This document shows, in pieces, positions 6,792 to 14,662 of a stretch of DNA of 16,408 nucleotides (position 1 is the stretch's first letter; the number at the start of each line of letters is the position of its first letter). The stretch is taken from the NCBI GenBank assembly GCA_017883125.1, contig JADGOD010000230.1, positions 1 through 16,408 of the forward strand, given 5' to 3'. Made by a program: the position numbers and the translations under genes. This DNA is from Acidimicrobiales bacterium (GTDB lineage: Bacteria > Actinomycetota > Acidimicrobiia > Acidimicrobiales > RAAP-2). Below the pieces are notes generated by a model that saw nothing but the letters and a program-made list of their open reading frames with translations, was not told the origin of the DNA and made no database searches.

Positions 6792-7721
6792 ATGACCACC
6801 ACCTGGTCGTTGGTGGACAGCCCGTCGCTGGCGGGCAAGGTGGCGGTGGTCACCGGCGCCAACAGCGGGCTCGGCTACGAGACCGCCCGGGCCCTGCGGG
6901 CCAAGGGCGCCAGGGTCGTGATGGCCTGTCGCAACGTGACCAAGGCCGATGACGCTGCGTCGAAGATGGTCTCGACGGGTCCTGGGCTCGCCCCGCTGGT
7001 GGTGCGCGTCGACCTCGAGGATCTCGACAGCGTCCGGGCGGCGATCGACGAGATCACCTCGAACACCGAGCAGATCGACCTGTTGGTCAACAACGCGGGC
7101 GTGATGGCCCTGCGCGGCCCCGACGGACCTGAGCGCCAGCTGTGGGCGAACCACCTCGGACACGTGGCCCTCACCTCCGGGCTCCTCAGCGGGCTCGAGG
7201 CGACTGGGGGGAGGATCGTGGTGATCTCCTCGTTGGTGCACCGCAAGGGCAGGCTCGCTGCGGACGCCCCTCTCGAGATCGATGATCAGAGGCCGGCCAC
7301 CGCGTACGGATCGACCAAGCTGATGAACCTCCACTTCTGCTTCGAGGGCGATCGCCGCCTGCGCGCCGCTCGCTCGGCCGCCTCGATCCGTGCCGCCCAC
7401 CCGGGCTGGTCGCGCAGCGAGCTCGCCAGGAACGGCCCGGCCAGAGACACGAACAAGGTGCTGGACCGGCTCGCCGGCTTCTACGGGGCGCACCTCGGCC
7501 CGCGGACCGAGCGAGGGGCGCTCCCTGCGCTGCACGCCGCGCTCGACTCGGCCATCCCGCCCGGAGGGTACGTCGGACCGGGCGGACCCTTCGAGCTGTG
7601 GGGCGATCCGGTCCCCGTGAAGGCCTCGGCCCAGGCGACCGACGCTGCCCTGGCCGCTGCGGTCTTCGACGCCTCGCTCGAGGCGGTCGGGGCGACCTGG
7701 CCGGGATCACCCGGCCGCTAG
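6792..7721 (+). CDS. Short-chain dehydrogenase/reductase, retinol-dehydrogenase-like
   Basis: This 309-residue classical-type SDR has the cofactor motif T21-G-A-N-S-G-L-G28, the structural N100-N-A-G-V-M and the catalytic S146/S147, Y172 and K176 (Y-G-S-T-K). A-C-R-N after the second strand suggests NADP(H) preference. W-A-N-H-L-G-H and the overall layout resemble the retinol dehydrogenase/WWOX-like branch often annotated in actinobacteria as oxidoreductases of unknown substrate. The ATG follows the pirin stop by one base (TGAGATG), so this is the last gene of the plus-strand cluster. It meets the minus-strand CADD-like gene tail to tail with only one base between stop codons, leaving no room for a separate terminator. 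Confidence 0.9.
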   Translation: MTTTWSLVDSPSLAGKVAVVTGANSGLGYETARALRAKGARVVMACRNVTKADDAASKMVSTGPGLAPLVVRVDLEDLDSVRAAIDEITSNTEQIDLLVNNAGVMALRGPDGPERQLWANHLGHVALTSGLLSGLEATGGRIVVISSLVHRKGRLAADAPLEIDDQRPATAYGSTKLMNLHFCFEGDRRLRAARSAASIRAAHPGWSRSELARNGPARDTNKVLDRLAGFYGAHLGPRTERGALPALHAALDSAIPPGGYVGPGGPFELWGDPVPVKASAQATDAALAAAVFDASLEAVGATWPGSPGR

Positions 7722-7722
7722 C

Positions 7723-8346
7723 TCAGCAGGCGACCAGCGCCTCGCGCTCGTCGAGGTACGCCCACCATGCACTGGCGGACGCCTGCGAACCGGCGATGAC
7801 CCGCTCGGCGTCGAGGCCCTCTGCGGCTTCAAGGGTCCATGCGGCGTGGTCGGCCTCGAGCTGGGCGTGGAGGCTCCAGAAGTCGAGTCCCTCTCCGGTG
7901 ACGCCGTAATGGGTGGCAAGCCCCTCGCCCTTGGTGTCGGCCACCTCTGCGGCCTGCACCTCGTAGCCGGCGAGCACGCCCAGGCAGTAGGCGACATCAC
8001 CGGTCGAGAGGGCGGTTGCGTAGGTTGCCACCAGCGCGGCCATCGCCGGGCTCATCTCGACGCCTTCGGGAGCGTGAACCGCAGCGGCGAACCGGTCGAA
8101 GAGCTCGAGGTGCGTCGACGGCCCGGAGACCTCGTCGGCCAGGTTGCTGTGAACGAGGCGGGTCTGGGCCGGGGTCTCGGTGATCTCGAGGAGCGCCGAG
8201 AGGTACGTGGGCAGCTGGGCCTCGAAGAAGCGGTACTGCGCCGCATACTGGGCCAGCTCGCCGTCCACGAGGGTCCCCTCCTCCCAACGGCGGTAGAAGG
8301 GGTGGTCGAGAAGCCGGTAGGTGCCGATGAGCGTGGTTGAATCCAT
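7723..8346 (-). CDS. CADD-like diiron/heme-oxygenase-fold protein, candidate PABA synthase
   Basis: The product is 207 residues, all-helical by appearance, of the TenA/PqqC/haem-oxygenase-like superfamily. Six metal ligands can be placed in order: E72, H79, E129, H160, E164, H167. Their spacing copies Chlamydia CADD (Glu81, His88, Glu142, His174, Asp178, His181), with Glu for the one Asp. Y18 falls exactly where CADD has its sacrificial Tyr27, and K139 where it has Lys152. CADD makes p-aminobenzoate from its own tyrosine with a metal pair and O2, bypassing PabABC. The same job is therefore a specific hypothesis here, although other members of this fold (UndA-like, PqqC-like) do other chemistry. 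The CADD numbering is from memory. An apparent leaderless promoter precedes the ATG. Confidence 0.8.
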   Translation of the reverse strand: MDSTTLIGTYRLLDHPFYRRWEEGTLVDGELAQYAAQYRFFEAQLPTYLSALLEITETPAQTRLVHSNLADEVSGPSTHLELFDRFAAAVHAPEGVEMSPAMAALVATYATALSTGDVAYCLGVLAGYEVQAAEVADTKGEGLATHYGVTGEGLDFWSLHAQLEADHAAWTLEAAEGLDAERVIAGSQASASAWWAYLDEREALVAC

Positions 8347-8352
8347 TTCCGG

Positions 8353-8358
8353 ACTCTA
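8353..8358 (-). promoter_or_regulatory. -10 hexamer TAGAGT of the CADD-like gene (leaderless start)
   Basis: TAGAGT ends six bases before the ATG, so transcription would begin at or next to the start codon. There is no Shine-Dalgarno. The surrounding GCTAGAGTCC is identical to that before crgA. Confidence 0.5.
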
Positions 8359-8384
8359 GCGAAACCGGCCGCCGCCCGCAGAGA

Positions 8385-8825
8385 TCAGGGCTCGGAGCGC
8401 GTGAGGAGGAAGGTGGCGGTGGCTCGGGAGAGAAGCGCCCCGGATCCGTCCCGGATCGTGCCCTCGCCGTAGGCGACCTGCCGGGTGAGCCTCACGACCT
8501 CGCCGCGGATGGCGTAGGTCTCGCCGCCAAGTGCGGGGCGCATGGTCTCGACCTTGATCTCCAAGGTGGCCTTGGGCCGGTCCCCTTTTCGCATCGCTGC
8601 GTTGATGGCGAAGTTGATCGCTGCGTCGAGGAGCACGGCGTGGACGCCGGCCTGGACGATCCCGAGGGGGTTGCACGCCAGCTCCGTGGGGGTGAAGGCA
8701 CCCTCGACCCACCCGAGGTCCTCTCCATCGACGCCGTAGGCGTCCAAGGACGCCCCGACGGCCCCGATGAGGGGCATCCCGCCGTCGCCCAGCCACCGAT
8801 CCATGTTCTTGTGCTCACCGGCCAT
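8385..8825 (-). CDS. Hotdog-fold thioesterase-like protein (PaaI family)
   Basis: The 146-residue product is a single hotdog domain. The central helix region reads N-P-L-G-I-V-Q-A-G-V-H-A-V-L-L-D-A-A, where PaaI proteins usually have V-H-G-G-V at the turn; the canonical His-Gly-Gly is thus Gln-Ala-Gly, which may alter the active site. A final strand pair with A-T-A-T-F-L-L-T fits the fold. The frame stays open far upstream over the antisense of the thiolase gene, but protein-like sequence begins at ATG 8825; a second ATG at 8804 (M-D-R-W-L-G) is possible. A TAGGGT hexamer eight bases before 8825 suggests leaderless transcription. It is 38 bp upstream of the CADD-like gene on the same strand and diverges from the thiolase. 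Confidence 0.8.
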   Translation of the reverse strand: MAGEHKNMDRWLGDGGMPLIGAVGASLDAYGVDGEDLGWVEGAFTPTELACNPLGIVQAGVHAVLLDAAINFAINAAMRKGDRPKATLEIKVETMRPALGGETYAIRGEVVRLTRQVAYGEGTIRDGSGALLSRATATFLLTRSEP

Positions 8826-8833
8826 GGCCAAGG

Positions 8834-8839
8834 ACCCTA
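8834..8839 (-). promoter_or_regulatory. -10 hexamer TAGGGT of the minus-strand thioesterase gene
   Basis: TAGGGTCC lies eight bases before the ATG at 8825, which lacks a good ribosome site; position and sequence match the other start-proximal TAGNNT hexamers in the window. Confidence 0.45.
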
Positions 8840-8855
8840 CATCGGCTCTTCGCGC

Positions 8856-8861
8856 TAGCCT
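8856..8861 (+). promoter_or_regulatory. Possible -10 hexamer TAGCCT of the thiolase gene
   Basis: TAGCCT is 57 bases before the thiolase ATG. Unlike the leaderless genes, this one has a leader with GGAGG (8908-8912) six bases before the ATG. The hexamer lies back to back with the opposite-strand TAGGGT. Confidence 0.3.
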
Positions 8862-8918
8862 CGTGAGGACCAGAACCGGCAGGCGACTGTGCCGCCGGAG
8901 TGAGAGTGGAGGCCCCCC

Positions 8919-10097
8919 ATGGCTAACGCAGTGATCGTCGACGCCGTCCGCACCCCCGGAGGGAAGCGCAACGGGAAGCTCAGCAAGTGGCACGCCGTCG
9001 ACCTCGGCTCCGAGGTCTTGAAGGCCATCCAGGAGCGCAACGATCTCGACCCGGCTCTCGTCGATGACGTGATCACCGGCTGCGTCATCCAGGTCGCTGA
9101 CCAGTCGAACAACGTCGGCCGCAACATGGTGCTGGCCGCCGGCTGGCCCGAGTCGGTGCCCGCCACCACCATCGACCGCCAGTGCGGCTCCTCCCAGCAG
9201 GCGATGCACTTCGGTGCCCAGGGCATCATGGCCGGCGCCTACGACATCGTGGTCGCCTCGGGCATCGAGGCGATGTCCCGGGTCCCCATGGGCTCCTCGG
9301 TCGTCCGTGAGCTCGGCTACCCCTTCGGTCCCCGAGTCATGGCCCGCTACTAGCCGATCGGCGGCCTCGTCAACCAGGGCATCGGTGCCGAGATGATCGC
9401 TGATCAGTGGGGCTTGAGCCGCGAGGACCTCGACGCCTTCAGCGCCGAGTCCCACCGCCGTGCCGTCCAGGCCACCGCCGAGGGCCGCTTCGACAGAGAG
9501 CTCATCAAGATCGCCGTCCGCGACGAGAACGGCCAGGCCACCGACGAGATCCTCTCCGCCGATGAGGGCATCCGGCCTGACACCACCATCGAGACCCTGG
9601 CCAACCTCAAGTCGGCCTTCAAGGAGGGCGGCAAGATCACTGCGGGGAACTCCTCGCAGATCACCGACGGTGCGTCGGCCATGCTGATCATGAGCGAGGA
9701 GAAGGCCGAGGCCCTGGGTCTCACCCCCCGGGCACGCTTCGTCTCCTTCGCCGTCGTCGGCTCCGACCCGATCAAGATGCTCACCGGTCCGATTGCTGCG
9801 ACCACCAAGGCGCTCGAGAGGGCTGGGCTCACCATGGACGATATCGACCTGACCGAGATCAACGAGGCCTTCGCCTCGGTCGTCCTGGCGTGGGAGAAGG
9901 AGCACCACCCTGACATGAGCACGGTCAACGTGAACGGCGGGGCCATCGCGCTGGGCCACCCGCTCGGAGCCTCGGGTGCGAAGCTCACCGCCACGCTGCT
10001 CAACGAGCTCGAGCGCACGAACGGCCGCTACGGCCTGCTGACGATGTGCGAGGGTGGTGGCATGGCGAACGCCACCATCATCGAGCGTCTCGGCTAG
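8919..10097 (+). pseudogene. FadA/FadA5-like acyl-CoA thiolase interrupted by an in-frame amber codon
   Basis: Two open pieces (codons 1-144 and 146-392) share one frame and together make a full-length, roughly 392-residue thiolase. The only interruption is TAG at 9351-9353. The N-terminal piece holds the nucleophile C89 in R-Q-C-G-S-S-Q-Q-A; the C-terminal piece has N-E-A-F-A-S, G-H347-P-L-G-A-S-G and C377-E-G-G-G, so both halves of the active site are intact. Thiolases cleave 3-ketoacyl-CoA with CoA in beta-oxidation or condense acyl-CoAs; the closest remembered layout is mycobacterial FadA5 of sterol side-chain degradation. GAG (Glu) to TAG is a likely single-base origin. TAG ends other genes here, so the code is not reassigned. 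Unless the stop is read through or is a sequencing error, the product is a 144-residue fragment lacking the acid-base half. Confidence 0.85.
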
Positions 10098-10134
10098 CTC
10101 ATCGAGCGCACGCGCTCAGCGAGCGGGCCGTGCC

Positions 10135-10160
10135 CGCCTCTCGTTAACCCTCGAGAGGCG
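10135..10160. terminator. Bidirectional hairpin between thiolase and crgA
   Basis: Perfect 9-bp arms CGCCTCTCG and CGAGAGGCG flank the eight-base loop TTAACCCT, in the gap between two convergent genes. A smaller hairpin, GCGGGC-CGT-GCCCGC (10123-10137), overlaps its left arm. There is no strong T-run, as is common in GC-rich actinobacteria. Confidence 0.6.
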
Positions 10161-10182
10161 CGGTGCGGCCCGTTTCGTCGTA

Positions 10183-10500
10183 TCAGCGGTAACCGGTGGC
10201 CATGACGAAGCCGCTTGCGATCAGCCCGAGGCCGATGAGCAACGTCCAGCCCGACGGGGTCCCGAAGACACCCAGGTAGTTGCACAGGATCGTGACCACG
10301 CCCACGAGCATCAACCCCAGCATGGTCGGGGCCCACCAGCGGGGGCTGACCTTGGCGCTCTTGGGGGTCGCCACGGTGTAGCGACCCGATTCGATCGGGT
10401 CGGTGTAGCGGCCGATGTGCCGGCCCCCCTTGGGGTTGGCCCGGCCCTCCGCCGAACGTCCCCGCCGCGACGAGCTGCCAGGTCCAGAGTTCTTCGCCAT
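10183..10500 (-). CDS. crgA: CrgA-like cell-division membrane protein
   Basis: The product is 105 residues with a basic cytoplasmic N-terminus (about 1-53) and two transmembrane segments at about 55-77 and 84-102, ending G-F-V-M-A-T-G-Y-R. Y-T-V-A-T-P-K-S before the first segment and the two-helix hairpin with a short outer loop match CrgA, the actinobacterial septum protein that interacts with FtsZ, FtsQ, FtsI and related divisome parts. The N-terminal tail is longer than the compact ~93-residue mycobacterial form. Position confirms the call: in Mycobacterium, crgA likewise sits beside trpG and pknB, transcribed away from trpG. A TAGAGT hexamer eight bases before the ATG suggests a leaderless mRNA. 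Confidence 0.85.
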   Translation of the reverse strand: MAKNSGPGSSSRRGRSAEGRANPKGGRHIGRYTDPIESGRYTVATPKSAKVSPRWWAPTMLGLMLVGVVTILCNYLGVFGTPSGWTLLIGLGLIASGFVMATGYR

Positions 10501-10508
10501 GGATGGGG

Positions 10509-10514
10509 ACTCTA
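10509..10514 (-). promoter_or_regulatory. -10 hexamer TAGAGT of crgA (leaderless start)
   Basis: GCTAGAGTCC ends six bases before the crgA ATG, and TAGAGT itself ends eight bases before it. No Shine-Dalgarno is present; the same decamer precedes the CADD-like gene. Confidence 0.5.
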
Positions 10515-10543
10515 GCCAGGAACGGGACGGTCCTGAGTCCAGA

Positions 10544-10549
10544 TAGCCT
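10544..10549 (+). promoter_or_regulatory. -10 hexamer TAGCCT of the trpG/pabA gene (leaderless start)
   Basis: TAGCCT lies seven bases before the GTG at 10557, placing transcription start at the first codon. This favours GTG 10557 over the upstream in-frame ATG at 10503, which would leave only two bases between divergent start codons and no ribosome site. Confidence 0.45.
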
Positions 10550-10556
10550 CGACGCT

Positions 10557-11138
<582 letters not shown>

Positions 11139-11140
11139 CT

Positions 11141-11167
11141 CAGAGCGTCCCTCCTCGGGCCGCTCTG
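11141..11167. terminator. Hairpin between convergent trpG/pabA and pknB
   Basis: CAGAGCG (11141-11147) pairs with CGCTCTG (11161-11167) across a 13-base loop, just after the trpG/pabA stop and before the pknB stop on the other strand. No T-run follows, so it may stop transcription in either direction only weakly. Confidence 0.4.
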
Positions 11168-11177
11168 CCGACCGTTG

Positions 11178-13100
11178 CTAGTAGTGGAAGCCGCCGCTGC
11201 CGCCGCCGCTGCTAGCGGTCGTCGACGTCACCGGTGGCGTGCAGGTGACCTGGACCGAGTTGCCGTAGGAGAGCTGGGTGCCCGGTGGCGGGTTCGTCGC
11301 CGTGACGAGGTAGACGGGCAGGCACGAGGAGGACGGCACGAGGTGGCTGTCGTTGAGGGCGATCTGGTACTCCGCGTAGGTCGTCGTCGCTCCGAACCCC
11401 GGCACCGAGGTGCAGAAGCCGCTCGAGACCACGATGTCCACCGAGCTCGACGGAGGGGCAGATGAGCCGCTCGGTGGGTTCGACGAGGTGATGATGCCGG
11501 TGCCGTAGGAGTTCGAGCACGCCGTTGTCTGAGCCCCCAGGTTCAGGTTGGCCTGTCCGAGGATGGCGCCGGCCTGGCTGGCTTGCTGCCCGAGGAGCGT
11601 CGGCACGATCACCGAGGTGGGCGTAGCGACGACGGTCAGCGCGACCGACGTCCCCCTCGGCTCGGACTGGCCGGCGGTGGGGGTCTGGCTGAGCACCGAG
11701 TTGGCCGGGTTCGCCGACGTCGCGGCCACGTTCGACGTCTGGACGGAGAACTGGAAGCCGAGGAAGACCAGCATCGCCTCCGCGTCGGGGAGCTGCTTGC
11801 CCACTACGTTGGGCACCTGCACCCTGACCGCCCCGGAGCCGTCCGAGACGGTCACGTTGACCTTGGTCCCCTTGGCGACGGGGAGCCCCACGTTCGGGTT
11901 CGTCGAGAGCACGGTGCCCTTCGGCTTGTCCGACGCCACCGTGGTGACCGTTCCGATGGCCAGGCCGTCGCCCGAGAGGGTGGAGGTCGCCTTGGCCAGG
12001 CTCATCCCCACCACGTTGGGCACGACCAGGGGACCGGCCTTCTTCTGGGAGGCGATCACCGCCGCTCCGGCGGCCAGTGCGGCGATCAAGAGGGCGACCA
12101 GGGCGATGATCCAGATCCGGCGGGTGTCCCTGCGCTTGCGATGGGCCAGGTCGGTGCGGGGACCGGGGAAGATCGGCACCGCCTGGGTGTTGCTGATGGC
12201 GCCCATGGTGGTGGTGGCGTTCACCGCGTGGGCGGCGGCGACCTCGGGATCGTCGGCCAAGACCGGCTCGCCGTCGATGAAGCGGACCAGGTCGGCGCGC
12301 ATGTCCTCGGCGGAGGCGTAGCGGTCGTCGGGCGCCTTGGCGATCGCCATCATGGTGACGGCCTCGATGCCGACGGGGAGATCGGCCACGAACGTGCGGG
12401 GGAGCGGGGCGACGTCACGGACGTGCTTGGATGCCACGGCGACCGGCGAGTCTCCCTGGAACGGGGGACGACCGACGAGCATCTCGTAGAGCACGATGCC
12501 GAGCGAGTAGACGTCGCTGCGGGCACCGACGACGGCGCCCTCGGCCTGCTCGGGCGAGAAGTACGTGGCGGTGCCCATGACGGAGCCGACCTGGGTCAGG
12601 CCCTCTTCGGTGTTGATGGCCCGGGCGATGCCGAAGTCGGTGACCTTGACTTGGCCGTCGTTCGTGAGCAGGACGTTGCCCGGCTTGACGTCCCGGTGGA
12701 CGACGCCGTGGCGGTGCGCGTAGGAGAGGGCGCCCGCCACGCTGGCGGCGATCACCGCGGCCCGGGTGGGGGCGATCGTGCCCTGGTCGCGGATCGTCGT
12801 CGAGAGCGGATCGCCGTCGATGAACTCCATGACGATGAAGTACGTGCCGGCGTCCTCGCCCCAGTCGAAGACCGGCACGATGTTCGGGTGGCTCAGCTTG
12901 CCGGCGGCCTGAGCCTCGCGGCGGAACCGCTCGACGAACGTCGGGTCCACGCTGAGCTCGGGGAAGAGGATCTTGAGCGCCACGACTCGATCCAGCAGGA
13001 GGTCGTGGGCCCTATAGACCTGAGCCATCCCCCCACGCGCGATGAGGTGGGTCAGCTCATAGCGATTCGAGAAGACGCGTGCCTCGTCTACCGGTTCCAT
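11178..13100 (-). CDS. pknB: PknB-type Ser/Thr protein kinase with PASTA domains
   Basis: The 640-residue product has a cytoplasmic kinase domain (about 14-275) with glycine loop A-R-G-G-M-A, ATP lysine K43, H135-R-D137-V-K-P-G-N, D155-F-G and S-P-E-Q; then a juxtamembrane linker, one transmembrane segment (about 329-350) and an outer region of four PASTA repeats (about 356-422, 426-492, 494-562 and 563-622, the last degenerate). PknB binds muropeptides outside and phosphorylates division and wall-synthesis proteins inside. The activation loop reads G-L-T169-Q-V-G-S173, so only one of the two neighbouring threonines of mycobacterial PknB (T171, T173) is kept. PASTA 3 and 4 carry four cysteines (528, 563, 593, 620). 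It is the last gene of the minus-strand operon and has its own TAGGCT hexamer before the ATG. Confidence 0.95.
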   Translation of the reverse strand: MEPVDEARVFSNRYELTHLIARGGMAQVYRAHDLLLDRVVALKILFPELSVDPTFVERFRREAQAAGKLSHPNIVPVFDWGEDAGTYFIVMEFIDGDPLSTTIRDQGTIAPTRAAVIAASVAGALSYAHRHGVVHRDVKPGNVLLTNDGQVKVTDFGIARAINTEEGLTQVGSVMGTATYFSPEQAEGAVVGARSDVYSLGIVLYEMLVGRPPFQGDSPVAVASKHVRDVAPLPRTFVADLPVGIEAVTMMAIAKAPDDRYASAEDMRADLVRFIDGEPVLADDPEVAAAHAVNATTTMGAISNTQAVPIFPGPRTDLAHRKRRDTRRIWIIALVALLIAALAAGAAVIASQKKAGPLVVPNVVGMSLAKATSTLSGDGLAIGTVTTVASDKPKGTVLSTNPNVGLPVAKGTKVNVTVSDGSGAVRVQVPNVVGKQLPDAEAMLVFLGFQFSVQTSNVAATSANPANSVLSQTPTAGQSEPRGTSVALTVVATPTSVIVPTLLGQQASQAGAILGQANLNLGAQTTACSNSYGTGIITSSNPPSGSSAPPSSSVDIVVSSGFCTSVPGFGATTTYAEYQIALNDSHLVPSSSCLPVYLVTATNPPPGTQLSYGNSVQVTCTPPVTSTTASSGGGSGGFHY

Positions 13101-13109
13101 TGGACGATC

Positions 13110-13115
13110 AGCCTA
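13110..13115 (-). promoter_or_regulatory. Possible -10 hexamer TAGGCT of pknB
   Basis: TAGGCT lies nine bases before the pknB ATG in the 51-bp gap after pbpA, with no Shine-Dalgarno between. It would give a near-leaderless pknB transcript independent of the upstream operon. Confidence 0.35.
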
Positions 13116-13151
13116 CGTCGCCGGAAGGACGGAACTCTGCATCTGGTGTGG

Positions 13152-14657
13152 TCATCCTGCGCACGTCGAGGGGGTGTTGACGACGGGCTGCCCGGCGGCG
13201 TAGGCCAGGGCCCCTTGGACCATGCAGTTCATGATCGGACCGGCCACCTGGGCACCGGTCGCCGAGAGAGGCTGGAAGGGCAGCACGACGGCGATGGCGA
13301 TCTGCGGGTTGTCGGCCGGAGCGAAGGCGATCATCCAGTCGTCGGTCTTCAGGTTCACGGAGGTCGCCGAGGTCTGAGCGGTTCCGGTCTTGGCCGCCAC
13401 CTTGGAGGCGGGGTTGAAGATCCCCCCGGCGGTGCCCTGGGTCACGACCTGCTGCATCAGGGTCGAGACCTGGGCGGCGGTGGCCTTGTTGGTGGTGGTT
13501 CTCCACGCCGTCGGCTTGAAGGCCCTGACCAGATCGCCCTGCTGGGTGCGGATCTCGCGCATGAGGTGAGGGGTCATCACCACGCCGCCGTTGGCGATGG
13601 CGGCGGCATCGAGCGCGTTCTGCAGCGCCGAGGCGGTCACGTCGCCCTGGCCGATCGCGGCGTAGGCGAGACCGGGGCGGTTGTGGGCGAGCTGGGCCGG
13701 CGTCGGGAAGTTCGAGATGGCCACGCCGGGGATGTCGAGCGGAGGCCGGGAGTCGAACCCGAAGGCCGCGGCCTGGAACCACATCGTCGGCGCCGTCAGG
13801 TCGAGACCGAGCAGGGCGAAGCCGGTGTCGCACGAGGGCGGGAGCATCTCGGCCACGGTCCCGCCGCACGAGCCAAAATTGTAGTTCGACAGCGTCTGGT
13901 TGGTGTCGGGCAGCGGCGTGGTGGGGAGCTTCGGATACGACTTGTTCACGAGGTCGGGACGCAGGCCGTAGGTGGCCGTGGTCGTGACGACCTTCATGGT
14001 CGAGCCCGGTGGGAACACCCCCTGGTAGCTCAGGGCCACCAGCGGCTCGAAGCCGTTGGCGTTCTTCACCTGGTCCTGGCCCCAGACGAACTTCTCGATG
14101 GCGCCGCTCGGCGAGACCAGCGGGGTGGGGTCGTAGGTGGGGTTCGAGTACATCGCCAGGACGGCCCCGGTGGTGGGGTTCAGCGCCACGATGGCGCCGT
14201 CCCGGCCGGCCAGCTGCTGCTGGGCCAGCCTCTGGAGCACCGGCACGATGGTCAGGGCCACCGAGTTCGTCGAGCTCGACGGAGAGAGCACCTGGGAGAG
14301 CGAGCTCGCCGGCTGGGCGTGGGTCAGCAGCGCCGAGTTGTACTGCGCCTCGATGCCCCAGGTCCCGAAGATCGGAGAGTCGTAGCCGGTGATCTGGCCC
14401 ATCAAAGAGCCGTACGGATAGATCCGCTGGTACTTGCGCTGGCCCTTGATCGTCGGGACCGACTCCGCGAGCTTCGATCCATCGGCGGCCAGGATCACTC
14501 CTCGGCTCTGGTTGAGCTGGGCCTGATGCACCCGAGGGTTGTTCGGTGAGTTGGCGAGCTTGGTGGACTGGCGGAACTGGACGTTGGCCGCCTGGACGAG
14601 GATCGCGCCGAACAGCACGAGGATGACGAGCGCCATGATCCGGATCCGTTTGTCCAT
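13152..14657 (-). CDS. pbpA: Class B penicillin-binding protein (transpeptidase), PbpA
   Basis: The 501-residue product starts M-D-K-R-I-R followed by a single membrane anchor (about 7-25). The outer part has a dimerisation/pedestal region and a transpeptidase domain with S219-T-M-K222, S275-C-D277 and K423-T-G-T. Asp in place of Asn in the SxN motif occurs in PBP2/PbpA-type enzymes. It crosslinks peptidoglycan, normally paired with a SEDS glycosyltransferase (RodA/FtsW). The frame is open about 100 codons further upstream, but that part overlaps the pstP gene in another frame; ATG 14657, five bases after the pstP stop, is the sensible start. C264 and C276 near the active site could form a disulfide. 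In mycobacteria rodA precedes this gene; here it does not. Confidence 0.95.
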   Translation of the reverse strand: MDKRIRIMALVILVLFGAILVQAANVQFRQSTKLANSPNNPRVHQAQLNQSRGVILAADGSKLAESVPTIKGQRKYQRIYPYGSLMGQITGYDSPIFGTWGIEAQYNSALLTHAQPASSLSQVLSPSSSTNSVALTIVPVLQRLAQQQLAGRDGAIVALNPTTGAVLAMYSNPTYDPTPLVSPSGAIEKFVWGQDQVKNANGFEPLVALSYQGVFPPGSTMKVVTTTATYGLRPDLVNKSYPKLPTTPLPDTNQTLSNYNFGSCGGTVAEMLPPSCDTGFALLGLDLTAPTMWFQAAAFGFDSRPPLDIPGVAISNFPTPAQLAHNRPGLAYAAIGQGDVTASALQNALDAAAIANGGVVMTPHLMREIRTQQGDLVRAFKPTAWRTTTNKATAAQVSTLMQQVVTQGTAGGIFNPASKVAAKTGTAQTSATSVNLKTDDWMIAFAPADNPQIAIAVVLPFQPLSATGAQVAGPIMNCMVQGALAYAAGQPVVNTPSTCAG

Positions 14658-14662
14658 GGTGC

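Noticed and set aside
9351..9353. Recoding of TAG as pyrrolysine or another amino acid
   Set aside because: TAG ends several other genes in the window (for example at 3720, 7721, 10097 and 11138), and pyrrolysine use is not expected in a thiolase.
11583..14549. A 988-codon open frame on the plus strand opposite pknB and pbpA
   Set aside because: It is antisense to two genes with clear catalytic motifs. Its Gly/Arg/Asp/His-rich composition is typical of a shadow frame produced by high GC at third codon positions.
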